From Candidatus Pacearchaeota archaeon (lineage in GTDB: Archaea; Nanobdellota; Nanobdellia; Pacearchaeales; GW2011-AR1): DNA of 48,309 bases. The notes beneath the pieces were generated by a model. The model was given only the letters and a program-made list of their open reading frames with translations. It had not been told where the DNA came from and ran no database searches. The position numbers were made by a program, and so were the translations under genes. The stretch spans positions 1 to 48,309 of the forward strand of contig JAFCDI010000004.1 in the NCBI GenBank assembly GCA_017609755.1. Reading direction: 5' to 3'. Shown here piece after piece: positions 9,866-19,308 of this stretch (the stretch's first letter is position 1; the number at the start of each line of letters is the position of its first letter).

Positions 9866-10838
9866 ATTTTTTTAACTCCTTGAAAACATTTTCTCCCCAA
9901 ATTAAACTTTGATTTCGTCCATCCCAATCAATATCCAAAAATCTATTTTGCACACAATCTCTTTCACAAACTTTTTCTAAAGCCCCTCTTAGTTTTGCTA
10001 AGGCTATTGGTTTTCCAGTTGTTCTCTCAATATACCCTCTTGGATTATATCTTTCAAGATTATTTAATACTTCTTCAATTGTTTTAGCTAATCCTTCAGG
10101 AGTTGGTTCAAATTCTGCTCCTGTTTCTTGATTGATATGCTTTTTTGTTGGATAACTTGTATCGTTTGGAACAAGAAAAGGAATTCCTGCAGATAAACAC
10201 TCCATTTTAAATCTGTTAATACCTTCAACTTTTGTTGTTAAAATTCCCAATCTAGCACGATTTATATAGATGTTCATATCTTCTTTATTTCTTGGAAAAT
10301 CTTTATTTGTTTCAGCATCTGAAAAAGGAAATTGAATATTTGCATTAAGTTCTCTCGCCAATCTCATATTTAAATCCCTATACTGATATTCTTCTTGAGT
10401 TCCCCCTTTTTCAAAATGTCCTAATTTTAAAAAATTTCTATGTGGAATTAATGCCCCTGCTCGAATTAGCATCTCGGGTCTTTTAAAATCAGTCCAGTGA
10501 GAGATTTGGATTCCATCATAATTTTTTGGAATATTTATTGGTCTAAATGAACTAATATCAACAAAGTCTGCTGGACCAATATCTAAACATATACTTTTTG
10601 GAAATTTTTTTATTGTTTCATCCCATAATGATAGATCTTCAACTAATTTTATATCGGCATATTTAGATTCGTTTAATCCCCTCCAGCCTCTTCTTTCAAT
10701 TAAGTAAAAACTATCTTTAACGAAGGGCAATTGTTCCACTACACTATCAACTTGAGAAAGTATTAATGCCCCTTTATCATTTCCTAAAGGTTCCTTTAAG
10801 ACTTTCATACTATAATATCCAAGAGGAATATCACTCAT
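9858..10838 (-). CDS. GT-B-like glycosyltransferase
   Basis: RLGILTTKVEGINRFKMECLSAGIPFLVPND; embedded in GT operon. Confidence 0.6.
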   Translation of the reverse strand: MSDIPLGYYSMKVLKEPLGNDKGALILSQVDSVVEQLPFVKDSFYLIERRGWRGLNESKYADIKLVEDLSLWDETIKKFPKSICLDIGPADFVDISSFRPINIPKNYDGIQISHWTDFKRPEMLIRAGALIPHRNFLKLGHFEKGGTQEEYQYRDLNMRLARELNANIQFPFSDAETNKDFPRNKEDMNIYINRARLGILTTKVEGINRFKMECLSAGIPFLVPNDTSYPTKKHINQETGAEFEPTPEGLAKTIEEVLNNLERYNPRGYIERTTGKPIALAKLRGALEKVCERDCVQNRFLDIDWDGRNQSLIWGENVFKELKKYG

Positions 10839-11854
10839 AGTTTGAAACCCCCTTTCCTCAAGTCATTGATTTCTGAAAATGAAACTTCATAAAATTCAAC
10901 ATTTCTAAAATTCTCTGTAGACAAATCAATCTGAGTTCCAGTTAATTCTTTGGGAGATATATCAGTCTTTCTAGTTAAGCCAGTATTAGATAATCTCAAA
11001 ACACCCTCGTCAAATGGAATTTTCTTTGCATTCAATGAATTTCCAGAGGAATAAGTTGGAAACAAAACCAAATCTATTTCAGAAGACCCTCTAGAATCTA
11101 CTTGAAGAAAATCACAAAAAGATTTTCTTGAAAAAGCCATTCCTGCGTCAACATGAAAACTTTTTGATGAAATAATTCTTTCAATAGCATCAGGATCAAT
11201 ATATTGTGTTGCGTTAGCTAATTCAACATTCTTCAAAACTTTTGAAAGTCCTGATTGTGCAATTGTTGAAAATCTCACTCTAGGAGTTCTAGGAACATAT
11301 AATCCATTTGGTTGATTATGGGTTGTATCTAAAATGATATTTTCATCCCCAATAAATTCTGCACCTTGTTCTTCTAATAAATAAACCATTAAGGTTGTTT
11401 TTCCCTGTCTTGAATTACTAGCTAATAAAATCCCTTTGTTATTAAGGTTAACCAATGATGCATGAAGAAGAGGTAATTTGGCAAGTTGAGAGTGATGAGC
11501 TAAATAATTTCTGGCACAAATCAATCCCGAGGCTTCATCAAGTTCTACATTTACATCAACCACATATTCCCCCAGGGATTTTTGATGAATTGTTCTAACT
11601 AGTGTATTATATCTTATATAATTTATTGAAGGGTTAGATTTGGTTCCTTCTTTGTTTATTGTTAGATAGTCATACCTTTTGTCTTTAATAATTTCTTGGA
11701 GCTCTTCTGATTGTCTAATTTCAATATTACAATCTGAAGGCATCATGCCCTCTATTTCTCTCTCAAAATTATCTGCAATTCTCTCAAGCAAATTGTTTGG
11801 TCCACTAATACCTATTCTTGAAAAACTATTATAATCAAATACTCTTCTTGACAT
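10835..11854 (-). CDS. HPr kinase-like P-loop protein
   Basis: GILLASNSRQGKTTLMVYLLEEQGAEFIGDENIIL (Walker A and HprK-like GDE/D). Start set at MSRRVF instead of the overlapping ORF start. Confidence 0.75.
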   Translation of the reverse strand: MSRRVFDYNSFSRIGISGPNNLLERIADNFEREIEGMMPSDCNIEIRQSEELQEIIKDKRYDYLTINKEGTKSNPSINYIRYNTLVRTIHQKSLGEYVVDVNVELDEASGLICARNYLAHHSQLAKLPLLHASLVNLNNKGILLASNSRQGKTTLMVYLLEEQGAEFIGDENIILDTTHNQPNGLYVPRTPRVRFSTIAQSGLSKVLKNVELANATQYIDPDAIERIISSKSFHVDAGMAFSRKSFCDFLQVDSRGSSEIDLVLFPTYSSGNSLNAKKIPFDEGVLRLSNTGLTRKTDISPKELTGTQIDLSTENFRNVEFYEVSFSEINDLRKGGFKL

Positions 11855-12758
11855 CTTCTCCTCCTTTCTCTGTAAAAGATATGGCAGATATAACTTTACT
11901 ATTTGCACAATCAACGCAAATATCTAAAAATTTTTCTCTTTTAATTTTCTTTCTGTGATTTTTAAAACTAGAGCTATTCCAAACAGCATAAACACCTTTA
12001 TCTTCAACATTCCCAAGATTATATTTCCCAAGATAATCCCAACAACAAGGATTGACCGTTCCATCCCAATTTATTACCATGGCTTCCTCACATGGATAAA
12101 TTCTGCTTGCAGGTATTTTGGCAGGATCTTGAAGATTTTTATTGTATCTAGAAAATTCAGTTCCCAATGGAACAAATTTATCAAAAGTTTCTTGAGTTCT
12201 ATCCATCACATTAAATGACTTAACAACAAGCATATCAAAGCCATATCTTCTAGCAAAATCTTCAGATCTAGGAAGTTCATCTAAATTACCTTTATGAGCA
12301 ACTGTTTGCATTATATATCTTGCATTTGAATCAGCCATTACTGGAGCAATTAGTTCAAGTCCTCTTATTACTTTTTCCAAATTCCCATTTACTTGATGTT
12401 GAGAATAAACTTCTGGGGTTAAACCATTTATTGAAATAATTAACTCATCTAGTTTTGTTAAAAAATCTATTTCTTTTAAATCTTCTAGCTTCCACCCTGT
12501 TGTGCTCATAATTTTCTTAGTTGAAAAATTTCCTGCATAATTTACTAATTCAGAAACATGGGGGTGCAACAAAGGTTCGCCATAGTTCCATAAGAAAATC
12601 CGTTCAACATCATTACCAATTTCATCAAAAATGGATTTAAACAAATTAGTATTAATAGAGCCCTTTCCCCTAACCAAATTATGAGTTGGACATCCCGAAC
12701 AAGAATAATTACACTTACTCGTTAATTCTAAATTTACTCTTTGTAATTTGTCACTCAT
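11835..12758 (-). CDS. Radical SAM protein with SPASM-like C-terminus
   Basis: NLELTSKCNYSCSGCPTH (CxxxCxxC); C-terminal CEEAMVINWDGTVNPCCWDYLG...DICVDCAN. Confidence 0.92.
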   Translation of the reverse strand: MSDKLQRVNLELTSKCNYSCSGCPTHNLVRGKGSINTNLFKSIFDEIGNDVERIFLWNYGEPLLHPHVSELVNYAGNFSTKKIMSTTGWKLEDLKEIDFLTKLDELIISINGLTPEVYSQHQVNGNLEKVIRGLELIAPVMADSNARYIMQTVAHKGNLDELPRSEDFARRYGFDMLVVKSFNVMDRTQETFDKFVPLGTEFSRYNKNLQDPAKIPASRIYPCEEAMVINWDGTVNPCCWDYLGKYNLGNVEDKGVYAVWNSSSFKNHRKKIKREKFLDICVDCANSKVISAISFTEKGGEDVKKSI

Positions 12759-13662
12759 AACAACCTCCTAAAAAAGTTTTAAGATCTTCCCTAATACAAT
12801 TTTTATAACCATTTTTTCTTCGCTTATCTTGCAAATTTTTATCATGAGCCCATTTTTTTCTTGAAAAATATCCTCTTTCATGATCTAAATGAACTACCTC
12901 AAATTTATTTGTATTTGGAATTGTTTCCATTCCATATCTCTTTTCTAATTTCCATTGAATATCTGCATCCCATACCCCCCAACTAATAAAACCTTCATGA
13001 TAACCTCCTACCTGCATAAAAGAACTTCTTGGTGCAAATACTCCTCCACAATGCCGATCTTGATTAAAATAACGGGGCTCACTACCTTTATTACTTTCAT
13101 TAGAAACATATTCCTGAAAATCTTTTTCAGATGCAATAAAAATTTTATTTCGCCCATTCTCAAATTTATGAAAAGATCTCATGGATCTGTCAACTCCCTT
13201 CGGTTTTACAACATAATCTTGGGAATAATCTAGTTTATCTAATGCAAAATTTAATCCTTTTGATTTGAATAGTTCATAAATCCAATTAAAATCATCAACA
13301 AGGAGTCTTCTCATAGGAGGTCTCTTAAAGGAAGTCCCAACTTTTTTAGAATATTTTAAAAGATTTTCTAAGTAATTAGAATTAGGCAATAAGATATCTG
13401 CATCTGTTACATAAATGTACTCTCCTGAAGATTTTCTTAGACCGTTGTTTATCACGGCACCAGTCCTAATAATTTCTGGAACGACTTCAATAGGATGTTT
13501 AGAAAGATCTTCAAGTCTCTCCACTTTTGTTGCAATATTTATTCCTGAAAGTATTAAATCTGTTTTAATTCCTTTTTGTGAAAGCATGGATTCAGTTACT
13601 AAATATAATTGTTTAGACTGAGAGTTTCCATAAAAAGGAATAACTATGCTTACCTGATCCAT
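12751..13662 (-). CDS. Family 2-like glycosyltransferase
   Basis: YVTDADILLP; VGGYHEGFISWGVWDADIQWKLE; HLDHERGYF. Confidence 0.87.
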   Translation of the reverse strand: MDQVSIVIPFYGNSQSKQLYLVTESMLSQKGIKTDLILSGINIATKVERLEDLSKHPIEVVPEIIRTGAVINNGLRKSSGEYIYVTDADILLPNSNYLENLLKYSKKVGTSFKRPPMRRLLVDDFNWIYELFKSKGLNFALDKLDYSQDYVVKPKGVDRSMRSFHKFENGRNKIFIASEKDFQEYVSNESNKGSEPRYFNQDRHCGGVFAPRSSFMQVGGYHEGFISWGVWDADIQWKLEKRYGMETIPNTNKFEVVHLDHERGYFSRKKWAHDKNLQDKRRKNGYKNCIREDLKTFLGGCYE

Positions 13663-14573
13663 TAGGTTATATTCCTCCTATCAAGTTCAATAACTTTTCT
13701 TATACCTTGCTTTATTCTCCTAGCACTTATCTCTTCATTTCTCTTCCACATTTCAGAAGAGAAATAACTTTTAAAGTGGTCAAGATGTAAAACTTCAGAG
13801 AATTCTGGAAAGAACCTTAAGTCAAACATCTCGCTTAATTTCCATTGTAAATCAGAATCTTCACATCCCCAATTAATAAATTCTTCAGAATAACCCCCCA
13901 CTTCCCTAAATTGCTCTCTGCGTATTAAATTGCCTCCACAATGTCTGTTTTCATTCCAAAACATTGGTTCATAACCTTTCAGAGAATCGTCGTTTATATA
14001 TGTTTGAAAATCATTCTCAAAAGAAGTAAATGTTTTAGGGTAAATACTTTCTTTTTCAAAAACTCTTATTTTTCTTTTCTCGCCATTTAATGTGGCAAGA
14101 TAATTCTGTGACAAATCAAGAGATGCGATTGCCTTTTCAATTCCGTTAAACTCTATTCTTTTTTTAAACTCTTCAAATTCATCAAGGGGCAATCTCCTCA
14201 TAAAAGGTCTATAGAAGACCCCGTTTGAAAATTTAGATATTTCCTCAATAGATTTTGCTAAATAATGCGAATCCAAAAAAACAACGTCAGCGTCATTTGT
14301 ATAGATAAATTCCCCTCTCGCTTGATTTATAGCAAGATTTCTTACTTTGCCAGGGTTAAAATCGCTTAAATCTTTTCTAGGTCTATGATAATTAAAAAGG
14401 TGTTTAATTCCAGGAATCTCTGGGAATCTAGAATACTCACCTTGTTCAGAGACTATAACTTCGTGATTAACATCTTTTTGAGATAACGCAGAAGCTACAC
14501 ACACTTTAGCTCTATCTAAATCAAACTGCCCATATACAGGAATTACAACACTTAATTTGGGATGCTTTTTCAT
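13662..14573 (-). CDS. Family 2-like glycosyltransferase
   Basis: KLSVVIPVYGQFD; YTNDADVVFLD; VGGYSEEFINWGCEDSDLQWKLSE; start at MKKHPK fits the TATA box. Confidence 0.87.
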   Translation of the reverse strand: MKKHPKLSVVIPVYGQFDLDRAKVCVASALSQKDVNHEVIVSEQGEYSRFPEIPGIKHLFNYHRPRKDLSDFNPGKVRNLAINQARGEFIYTNDADVVFLDSHYLAKSIEEISKFSNGVFYRPFMRRLPLDEFEEFKKRIEFNGIEKAIASLDLSQNYLATLNGEKRKIRVFEKESIYPKTFTSFENDFQTYINDDSLKGYEPMFWNENRHCGGNLIRREQFREVGGYSEEFINWGCEDSDLQWKLSEMFDLRFFPEFSEVLHLDHFKSYFSSEMWKRNEEISARRIKQGIRKVIELDRRNIT

Positions 14574-14591
14574 ATACAAAAGAATATTCAC

Positions 14592-14603
14592 ATATTTATA
14601 AGA
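14592..14603 (-). promoter_or_regulatory. TATA box (CTTATAAATAT) of the GT/rSAM unit
   Basis: About 25 bp upstream of ATG at 14573. Confidence 0.5.
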
Positions 14604-14682
14604 TTTACCATTTGAAAGTTAATACACTTACAATCTCTTTAAATTTGGTTCATTAGCTAAGTTCATCACAGCAATAGCTAAA

Positions 14683-15696
14683 TTATTCATTTGCTCTCCT
14701 ATAATCTTTAAATGTTATCTTATCAAAGTATTTTTTTTTGTTAAGTGCTTTTTCTAAAACCTTTTTTAATAATATTTTATCATCATCCCAATTTATTCTT
14801 TCAATAAATTCATCAAGATCCAACCAATCATATTTTGAATGTTCTTCATTTAGAATTACTCTTCCTGGTTTAACAAAAGCTATAAAATTTTGTTCTTCAC
14901 ATAATTCATTCCCCCATTCATAAATAGAACCCCCGTTTAATGAAATTATTTCTTCAGTGTCTAGACCTATTTCTTCCAAAATTTCCCGAACAACAGCATC
15001 TTCATAAGATTCATTCTCTTCTACACCTCCAGTTACAACAAACCAACCCCCTTCTGGAGCATGATCTGGATGTTTAGTCATTTCTAGAGCTAAAAATTTT
15101 CCCTCATTTACAACAAAAGCTAATACTTTTCTTTTTTTAAGATTTAATTTAGAAATAATCTCATTGACAATTTTTTCGGGTGTTTTTCCTTTTGTGTAAA
15201 TTATCTCGTTGCAGAAATCTTTGAATAAAGGTGGAAACTTCTTGTAGCTTTTTTTTGTTTTAGATAAAAGTTCATCTTTATCAGAGTCTTTGAAATGAGT
15301 TCTCTCCTTTTCTCTTTCAAAAAGAAAAAGTTCAGATTCTTTAGAGTTTTTTGAAGGAAGTAACCCAAAAATTACAGAATTTTTCTTTGCGCTTTGTCTA
15401 ACTTTTTTACTTGCTTCTTCGTATTTTCTAGAACTAAAAGCTCCCCCAGATAAATCAAAAACAAAATTATCTTTTTTATATATCTCTCTAATTAATCCAT
15501 ATGCACTATCTTTAATGAACTTTCCTACTGTACCTGATTTTATGGCTTTATCCAATCCTCCCTCTTTCTTCAAATGTTTCTCTCCAATCTCATCGGAGGA
15601 AAAATAATTTAACCTCAATTTCTTCGCAACTATTTTTGAGATAGTCGTTTTCCCTACAGATCTTGGACCTGTTATTGTTATTTTCATTTTTTCCAA
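14683..15696 (-). CDS. P-loop kinase-Nudix fusion
   Basis: ITITGPRSVGKTTISKIVAKKL; Nudix box GGVEENESYEDAVVREILEEIG. Confidence 0.85.
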   Translation of the reverse strand: MEKMKITITGPRSVGKTTISKIVAKKLRLNYFSSDEIGEKHLKKEGGLDKAIKSGTVGKFIKDSAYGLIREIYKKDNFVFDLSGGAFSSRKYEEASKKVRQSAKKNSVIFGLLPSKNSKESELFLFEREKERTHFKDSDKDELLSKTKKSYKKFPPLFKDFCNEIIYTKGKTPEKIVNEIISKLNLKKRKVLAFVVNEGKFLALEMTKHPDHAPEGGWFVVTGGVEENESYEDAVVREILEEIGLDTEEIISLNGGSIYEWGNELCEEQNFIAFVKPGRVILNEEHSKYDWLDLDEFIERINWDDDKILLKKVLEKALNKKKYFDKITFKDYRRANE

Positions 15697-16190
15697 GTTT
15701 CTAATGCTTTTTTAACTTGGTATTCTCCAAATTTTCCCCAAGCACAATAATCCAAAAATTCTTCAGGACCAATAAATTTTCTTTCATTGATTAAACCTTC
15801 TGCAATATCTTCACTTTGTTTATCTATTGAAAGAATTTTTCCCACAATTCTTAAAGCATAACCAGTATTTCTTTCACAATTTTTACTTTTGGGAGAATTT
15901 TTAATGATTCCTATAATCTTTAATGATTTTTTATCTATTGTAACATCTGCCTCTTCTTGTGCTTCACGAATAATGGTTTCTTTCCAATTTTTATCCTGTT
16001 TTTCTGGTCCTCCGCCTGGAAGCCTCCAACCTCTTTTTTCTGTAGGTCTTACAATGCAAATTTTGTCTTCTTTTGTAAAAAGAAATCCATAAACCTGTTG
16101 GAGATTTTCAAGTAATGAGTTATCAAAATTATCAAACCATTCCATTTCATAGATTTGTCCTTGCCAATTTACTTTGTCTTTCATTTCCAT
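15684..16190 (-). CDS. Nudix hydrolase
   Basis: GGGPEKQDKNWKETIIREAQEEADV. Confidence 0.88.
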   Translation of the reverse strand: MEMKDKVNWQGQIYEMEWFDNFDNSLLENLQQVYGFLFTKEDKICIVRPTEKRGWRLPGGGPEKQDKNWKETIIREAQEEADVTIDKKSLKIIGIIKNSPKSKNCERNTGYALRIVGKILSIDKQSEDIAEGLINERKFIGPEEFLDYCAWGKFGEYQVKKALETWKK

Positions 16191-18931
16191 TTCAACTCAT
16201 TACACTTTTGAACTATTTTTTCTAATTGCTCTTTAGTGAAAGCATCTAAAGGTCTGCCTTCTGCTAACGGATGCTCTGCAAAATTCTTTAATTCAACATG
16301 TTTCGCCCTCACAAAAACTTGCTCCAATAATCTCAAAAATTTCAATTGTTGAGAATTATAATGTTCATTTTTGTCCATAACAAACTTATCAAATTCCCAT
16401 TTAATCATTTCTTGAGGATCAGGCAATCCTTTAACTTCAAGCAACTCTCTTAAGAATAAAACAAAATCCTTACTTTGCTGGATATTGTCAATTGTCAAAG
16501 TAGAATTTAACTTTCTTAATTTATTCTCAATTTCTAATAATTCTTTTGATGTAACTCCTTCACCATCCTTGATTTTTTGCATAAGAGGATTATTGTCTAA
16601 AAAATTCCTAAAATCTTCATCTTCTTTAATTTCCATAACTTCTTTTTCAACTTTCATAACTACATCTGGAGCATTGACCCGTACCATACTTTTTCTTTGC
16701 TCTTCATAAAAAATCATTAACGGAGCAATTTCCCTCACTAAAAAATCAACATCCTCAAAAGTAATATCTTCCCAAAAAGGCTCTTTCTGAATCATAATTA
16801 ATTCGTCTCTTTTCTGTTTTATTGCATCTAAGTTTTTATCCCAAATTGCTTCGGCTCTTTTAACAACAAATTCTTCAACTTTAGCAACCTTATCTTTATT
16901 CCCTGTTTTTATGTAATCAAAAAGCTTAACACACTGAGAAATAAAACTATACACCTTTGCATTTTCTGAAGGAGAATAAATTAATAGTGGTGCTATTTCA
17001 TTTCTTAATTCTTCAACATGCTTTTTCAAATCAAATTTTGAAGAAACAACTTTTTTGATAATATCCTTTTTCTCTAAAACTAATGGAGAATCAATATCAA
17101 TTGATTTAATTGTATCTCTAATTTGTTTTTCAACAACTTTCCTTTCTTTTTCACTAAGATTTTTTTCTAAAGTATCAACTTGTTCTAAAAAAATTCTTGT
17201 CTTAGCATCTGTTCCAGCAGACCTTGGTTTAATTGCATTTAATTTATGTTGCATCACATTAGACCAATCTCCAAATTTAAAATCTAATATCAAAAAATCT
17301 TCTTTAATATGTTGTCCATCTTTATTCGTTGGCAATAATCCTTTATTTTCACAAGCAGATAAATTTCTTGTTCCTCTTCCTAACATTTGCCAAAACCTTA
17401 TAGAAGACATTACAGGTTTTACAAAAACTAAATTCATTACTTCAGGAATATCTACTCCAGTATCTAAAACACCTACAGACAAAGCAATTCTTGGACTATC
17501 TCTTTTTTCAAATCTTTTAACTTCATCCATGTAACGAGATTTATCAGAAGTAATAACTTTTACATCTTTTGCTAAATAAGGATATAATTTCTGAAATAAT
17601 TTTTCCAAAGATTCTGCATGTTTTACACTCGCACAAAAGAAAATACTTTTGCAGGGTCTGTTATCATCTGATTTATAGCACCTATCTATGAATTCTCTTA
17701 TAATCAATTCATTTGTTTTTTCATCAGTAAAGAATCTTTCAAACTTAGAACCAGGTGTTTGAAATAGCTCTGGATCTTGTTCTTGTTGTTTTAATGCCTG
17801 TTGTAATTGTTTATTTAGTTTTCTTCCTTCAATCCCTAATGAAAGAACGCTCGTCTCTATAATTTCCGCAACATAAGGAGCTAAAATTTTGTCTCTAACT
17901 GCAGAATCATAATCATACCTAAATGTTGGTTTTCCATTACTACAATTAAAAAGATTAAAAGTATTTCTTGTTTCTTCTGAAGAAGGTGTAGCAGTTAATC
18001 CAACTTTTAAAGCATCAAAATATTTGAAGATATCATTATTTTTATCATAATAAGAGCGATGTGCCTCATCAAAAACAATTAAATCAAATGCTCCAGGACC
18101 AAATTTCTCATAAAATTTACCTCTTGGTTTTTGAGGAGACATTAAAGTCTGGATTGTGGAAACATAAAATCTCGCACTACTTGAATAACCTTCTTCATTT
18201 AATTCGCAAACAGGCGTTTCTGGAAAGAATTTCTTAAATCCTTTTTCTTTTGCTTGATTTCCAAGAGAAATTCTATCAACTACAAATAAAACTTTTTGGA
18301 TATAGTCTGCTTTTATTAAACAATCTATCAAAGCCATTGCTGTTCTTGTTTTACCTGTTCCTGTAGCCATGTTAATAAGTGCTTCCCGATGTCCTTTTGA
18401 AAAATGTTCTAATATTGTCTTAACTGCTTCAACACACATTTTTCTATTCAATATTGTAGAACTAACCTTTACATTTACAGGATCTTTTCTATTTTTCATT
18501 AAACTAACAATTCTATGCAAATCTTTTTGTGAAAAAGGCAAAGAAACTTTTCTTCTCCTATCTAAATCATCAACATAATACCAGCTTGTTCCGTTTGTAA
18601 GAAAAATTGGAATTTTGATTTTAGTTTGTTTTTCAATATCTTCCCGATATGTCCTTGCTTGAATTTCGCCTTTTTCAACACTTACAGAAGTTTTTTTAGC
18701 CTCAACAATAGCGAGAGGACTTCTATCTTCATCTAATAATAAATAATCTATGAATCTGTCCACATTTCGCTCTATTCCTGCTTCAAGACCCACATATTCT
18801 TTAGTTTGAAAATTAGATTTAACAGGATTTATTTCTTCTTTTACATAATGTCCTTTAACTTTCCATCCAGCTCTTTCTAAAAGAGTATCAATTATTTTCT
18901 TTCTGGTATCCTTTTCAGACATATTTGCCAT
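16181..18931 (-). CDS. hsdR: Type I restriction enzyme HsdR
   Basis: MATGTGKTRTAMAL, FDEAHRSYYD, GLTATPS, QMLGRGTRN; N-terminal nuclease-like region YLLLDEDRSPLAIVEAKKT. Confidence 0.96.
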   Translation of the reverse strand: MANMSEKDTRKKIIDTLLERAGWKVKGHYVKEEINPVKSNFQTKEYVGLEAGIERNVDRFIDYLLLDEDRSPLAIVEAKKTSVSVEKGEIQARTYREDIEKQTKIKIPIFLTNGTSWYYVDDLDRRRKVSLPFSQKDLHRIVSLMKNRKDPVNVKVSSTILNRKMCVEAVKTILEHFSKGHREALINMATGTGKTRTAMALIDCLIKADYIQKVLFVVDRISLGNQAKEKGFKKFFPETPVCELNEEGYSSSARFYVSTIQTLMSPQKPRGKFYEKFGPGAFDLIVFDEAHRSYYDKNNDIFKYFDALKVGLTATPSSEETRNTFNLFNCSNGKPTFRYDYDSAVRDKILAPYVAEIIETSVLSLGIEGRKLNKQLQQALKQQEQDPELFQTPGSKFERFFTDEKTNELIIREFIDRCYKSDDNRPCKSIFFCASVKHAESLEKLFQKLYPYLAKDVKVITSDKSRYMDEVKRFEKRDSPRIALSVGVLDTGVDIPEVMNLVFVKPVMSSIRFWQMLGRGTRNLSACENKGLLPTNKDGQHIKEDFLILDFKFGDWSNVMQHKLNAIKPRSAGTDAKTRIFLEQVDTLEKNLSEKERKVVEKQIRDTIKSIDIDSPLVLEKKDIIKKVVSSKFDLKKHVEELRNEIAPLLIYSPSENAKVYSFISQCVKLFDYIKTGNKDKVAKVEEFVVKRAEAIWDKNLDAIKQKRDELIMIQKEPFWEDITFEDVDFLVREIAPLMIFYEEQRKSMVRVNAPDVVMKVEKEVMEIKEDEDFRNFLDNNPLMQKIKDGEGVTSKELLEIENKLRKLNSTLTIDNIQQSKDFVLFLRELLEVKGLPDPQEMIKWEFDKFVMDKNEHYNSQQLKFLRLLEQVFVRAKHVELKNFAEHPLAEGRPLDAFTKEQLEKIVQKCNELKWK

Positions 18932-18966
18932 AGAAAAATCAAGAAAATCAAGTATAAAAAGTTATT

Positions 18967-19239
18967 TTATATTGAAAGATCTTTTTGTTTTTCAAGAATC
19001 TTTTTTCCATAATCCGTAATCCTATAAATCTTAGATTTTCTGGATTCTGGAGTTAAACAAATTATCAATTTTCTTTCCATTAATTCAGATAATGCTCTGC
19101 TTATATGTGTTTTATTTAGGTTAATCTCCTTGCTGAGTGCTGAAGGTGTTTTCGGTTTATCCAATTTTTCCAAAACACTCTTTCTATATGAACTGGAATT
19201 AACAAAACTCACATCTTCCCAATTAGTTACCTTTTTCAT
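18967..19239 (-). CDS. Winged HTH regulator (ArsR/MarR-like fold)
   Basis: KTPSALSKEINLNKTHISRALSELMERKLI...SKIYRITDYGKKIL. Confidence 0.85.
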   Translation of the reverse strand: MKKVTNWEDVSFVNSSSYRKSVLEKLDKPKTPSALSKEINLNKTHISRALSELMERKLIICLTPESRKSKIYRITDYGKKILEKQKDLSI

Positions 19240-19291
19240 ACATAAAAGTTACCAAAATACTTAAATAGTGTATTTACCAGATAGTTACCAG
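19225..19291. promoter_or_regulatory. Clustered AGTTACC/TTACCAG direct repeats (candidate operator)
   Basis: AGTTACC at 19225-19231, 19247-19253, 19283-19289; TTACCAG at 19274-19280 and 19285-19291 (11-bp phase). Confidence 0.45.
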
Positions 19292-19308
19292 TTGATTATA
19301 TTAAGAAA

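Noticed and set aside
17055-17534. 159-aa plus-strand ORF and other plus-strand ORFs inside hsdR
   Set aside because: Antisense to a full-length HsdR with all helicase motifs; typical AT-rich shadow ORFs.
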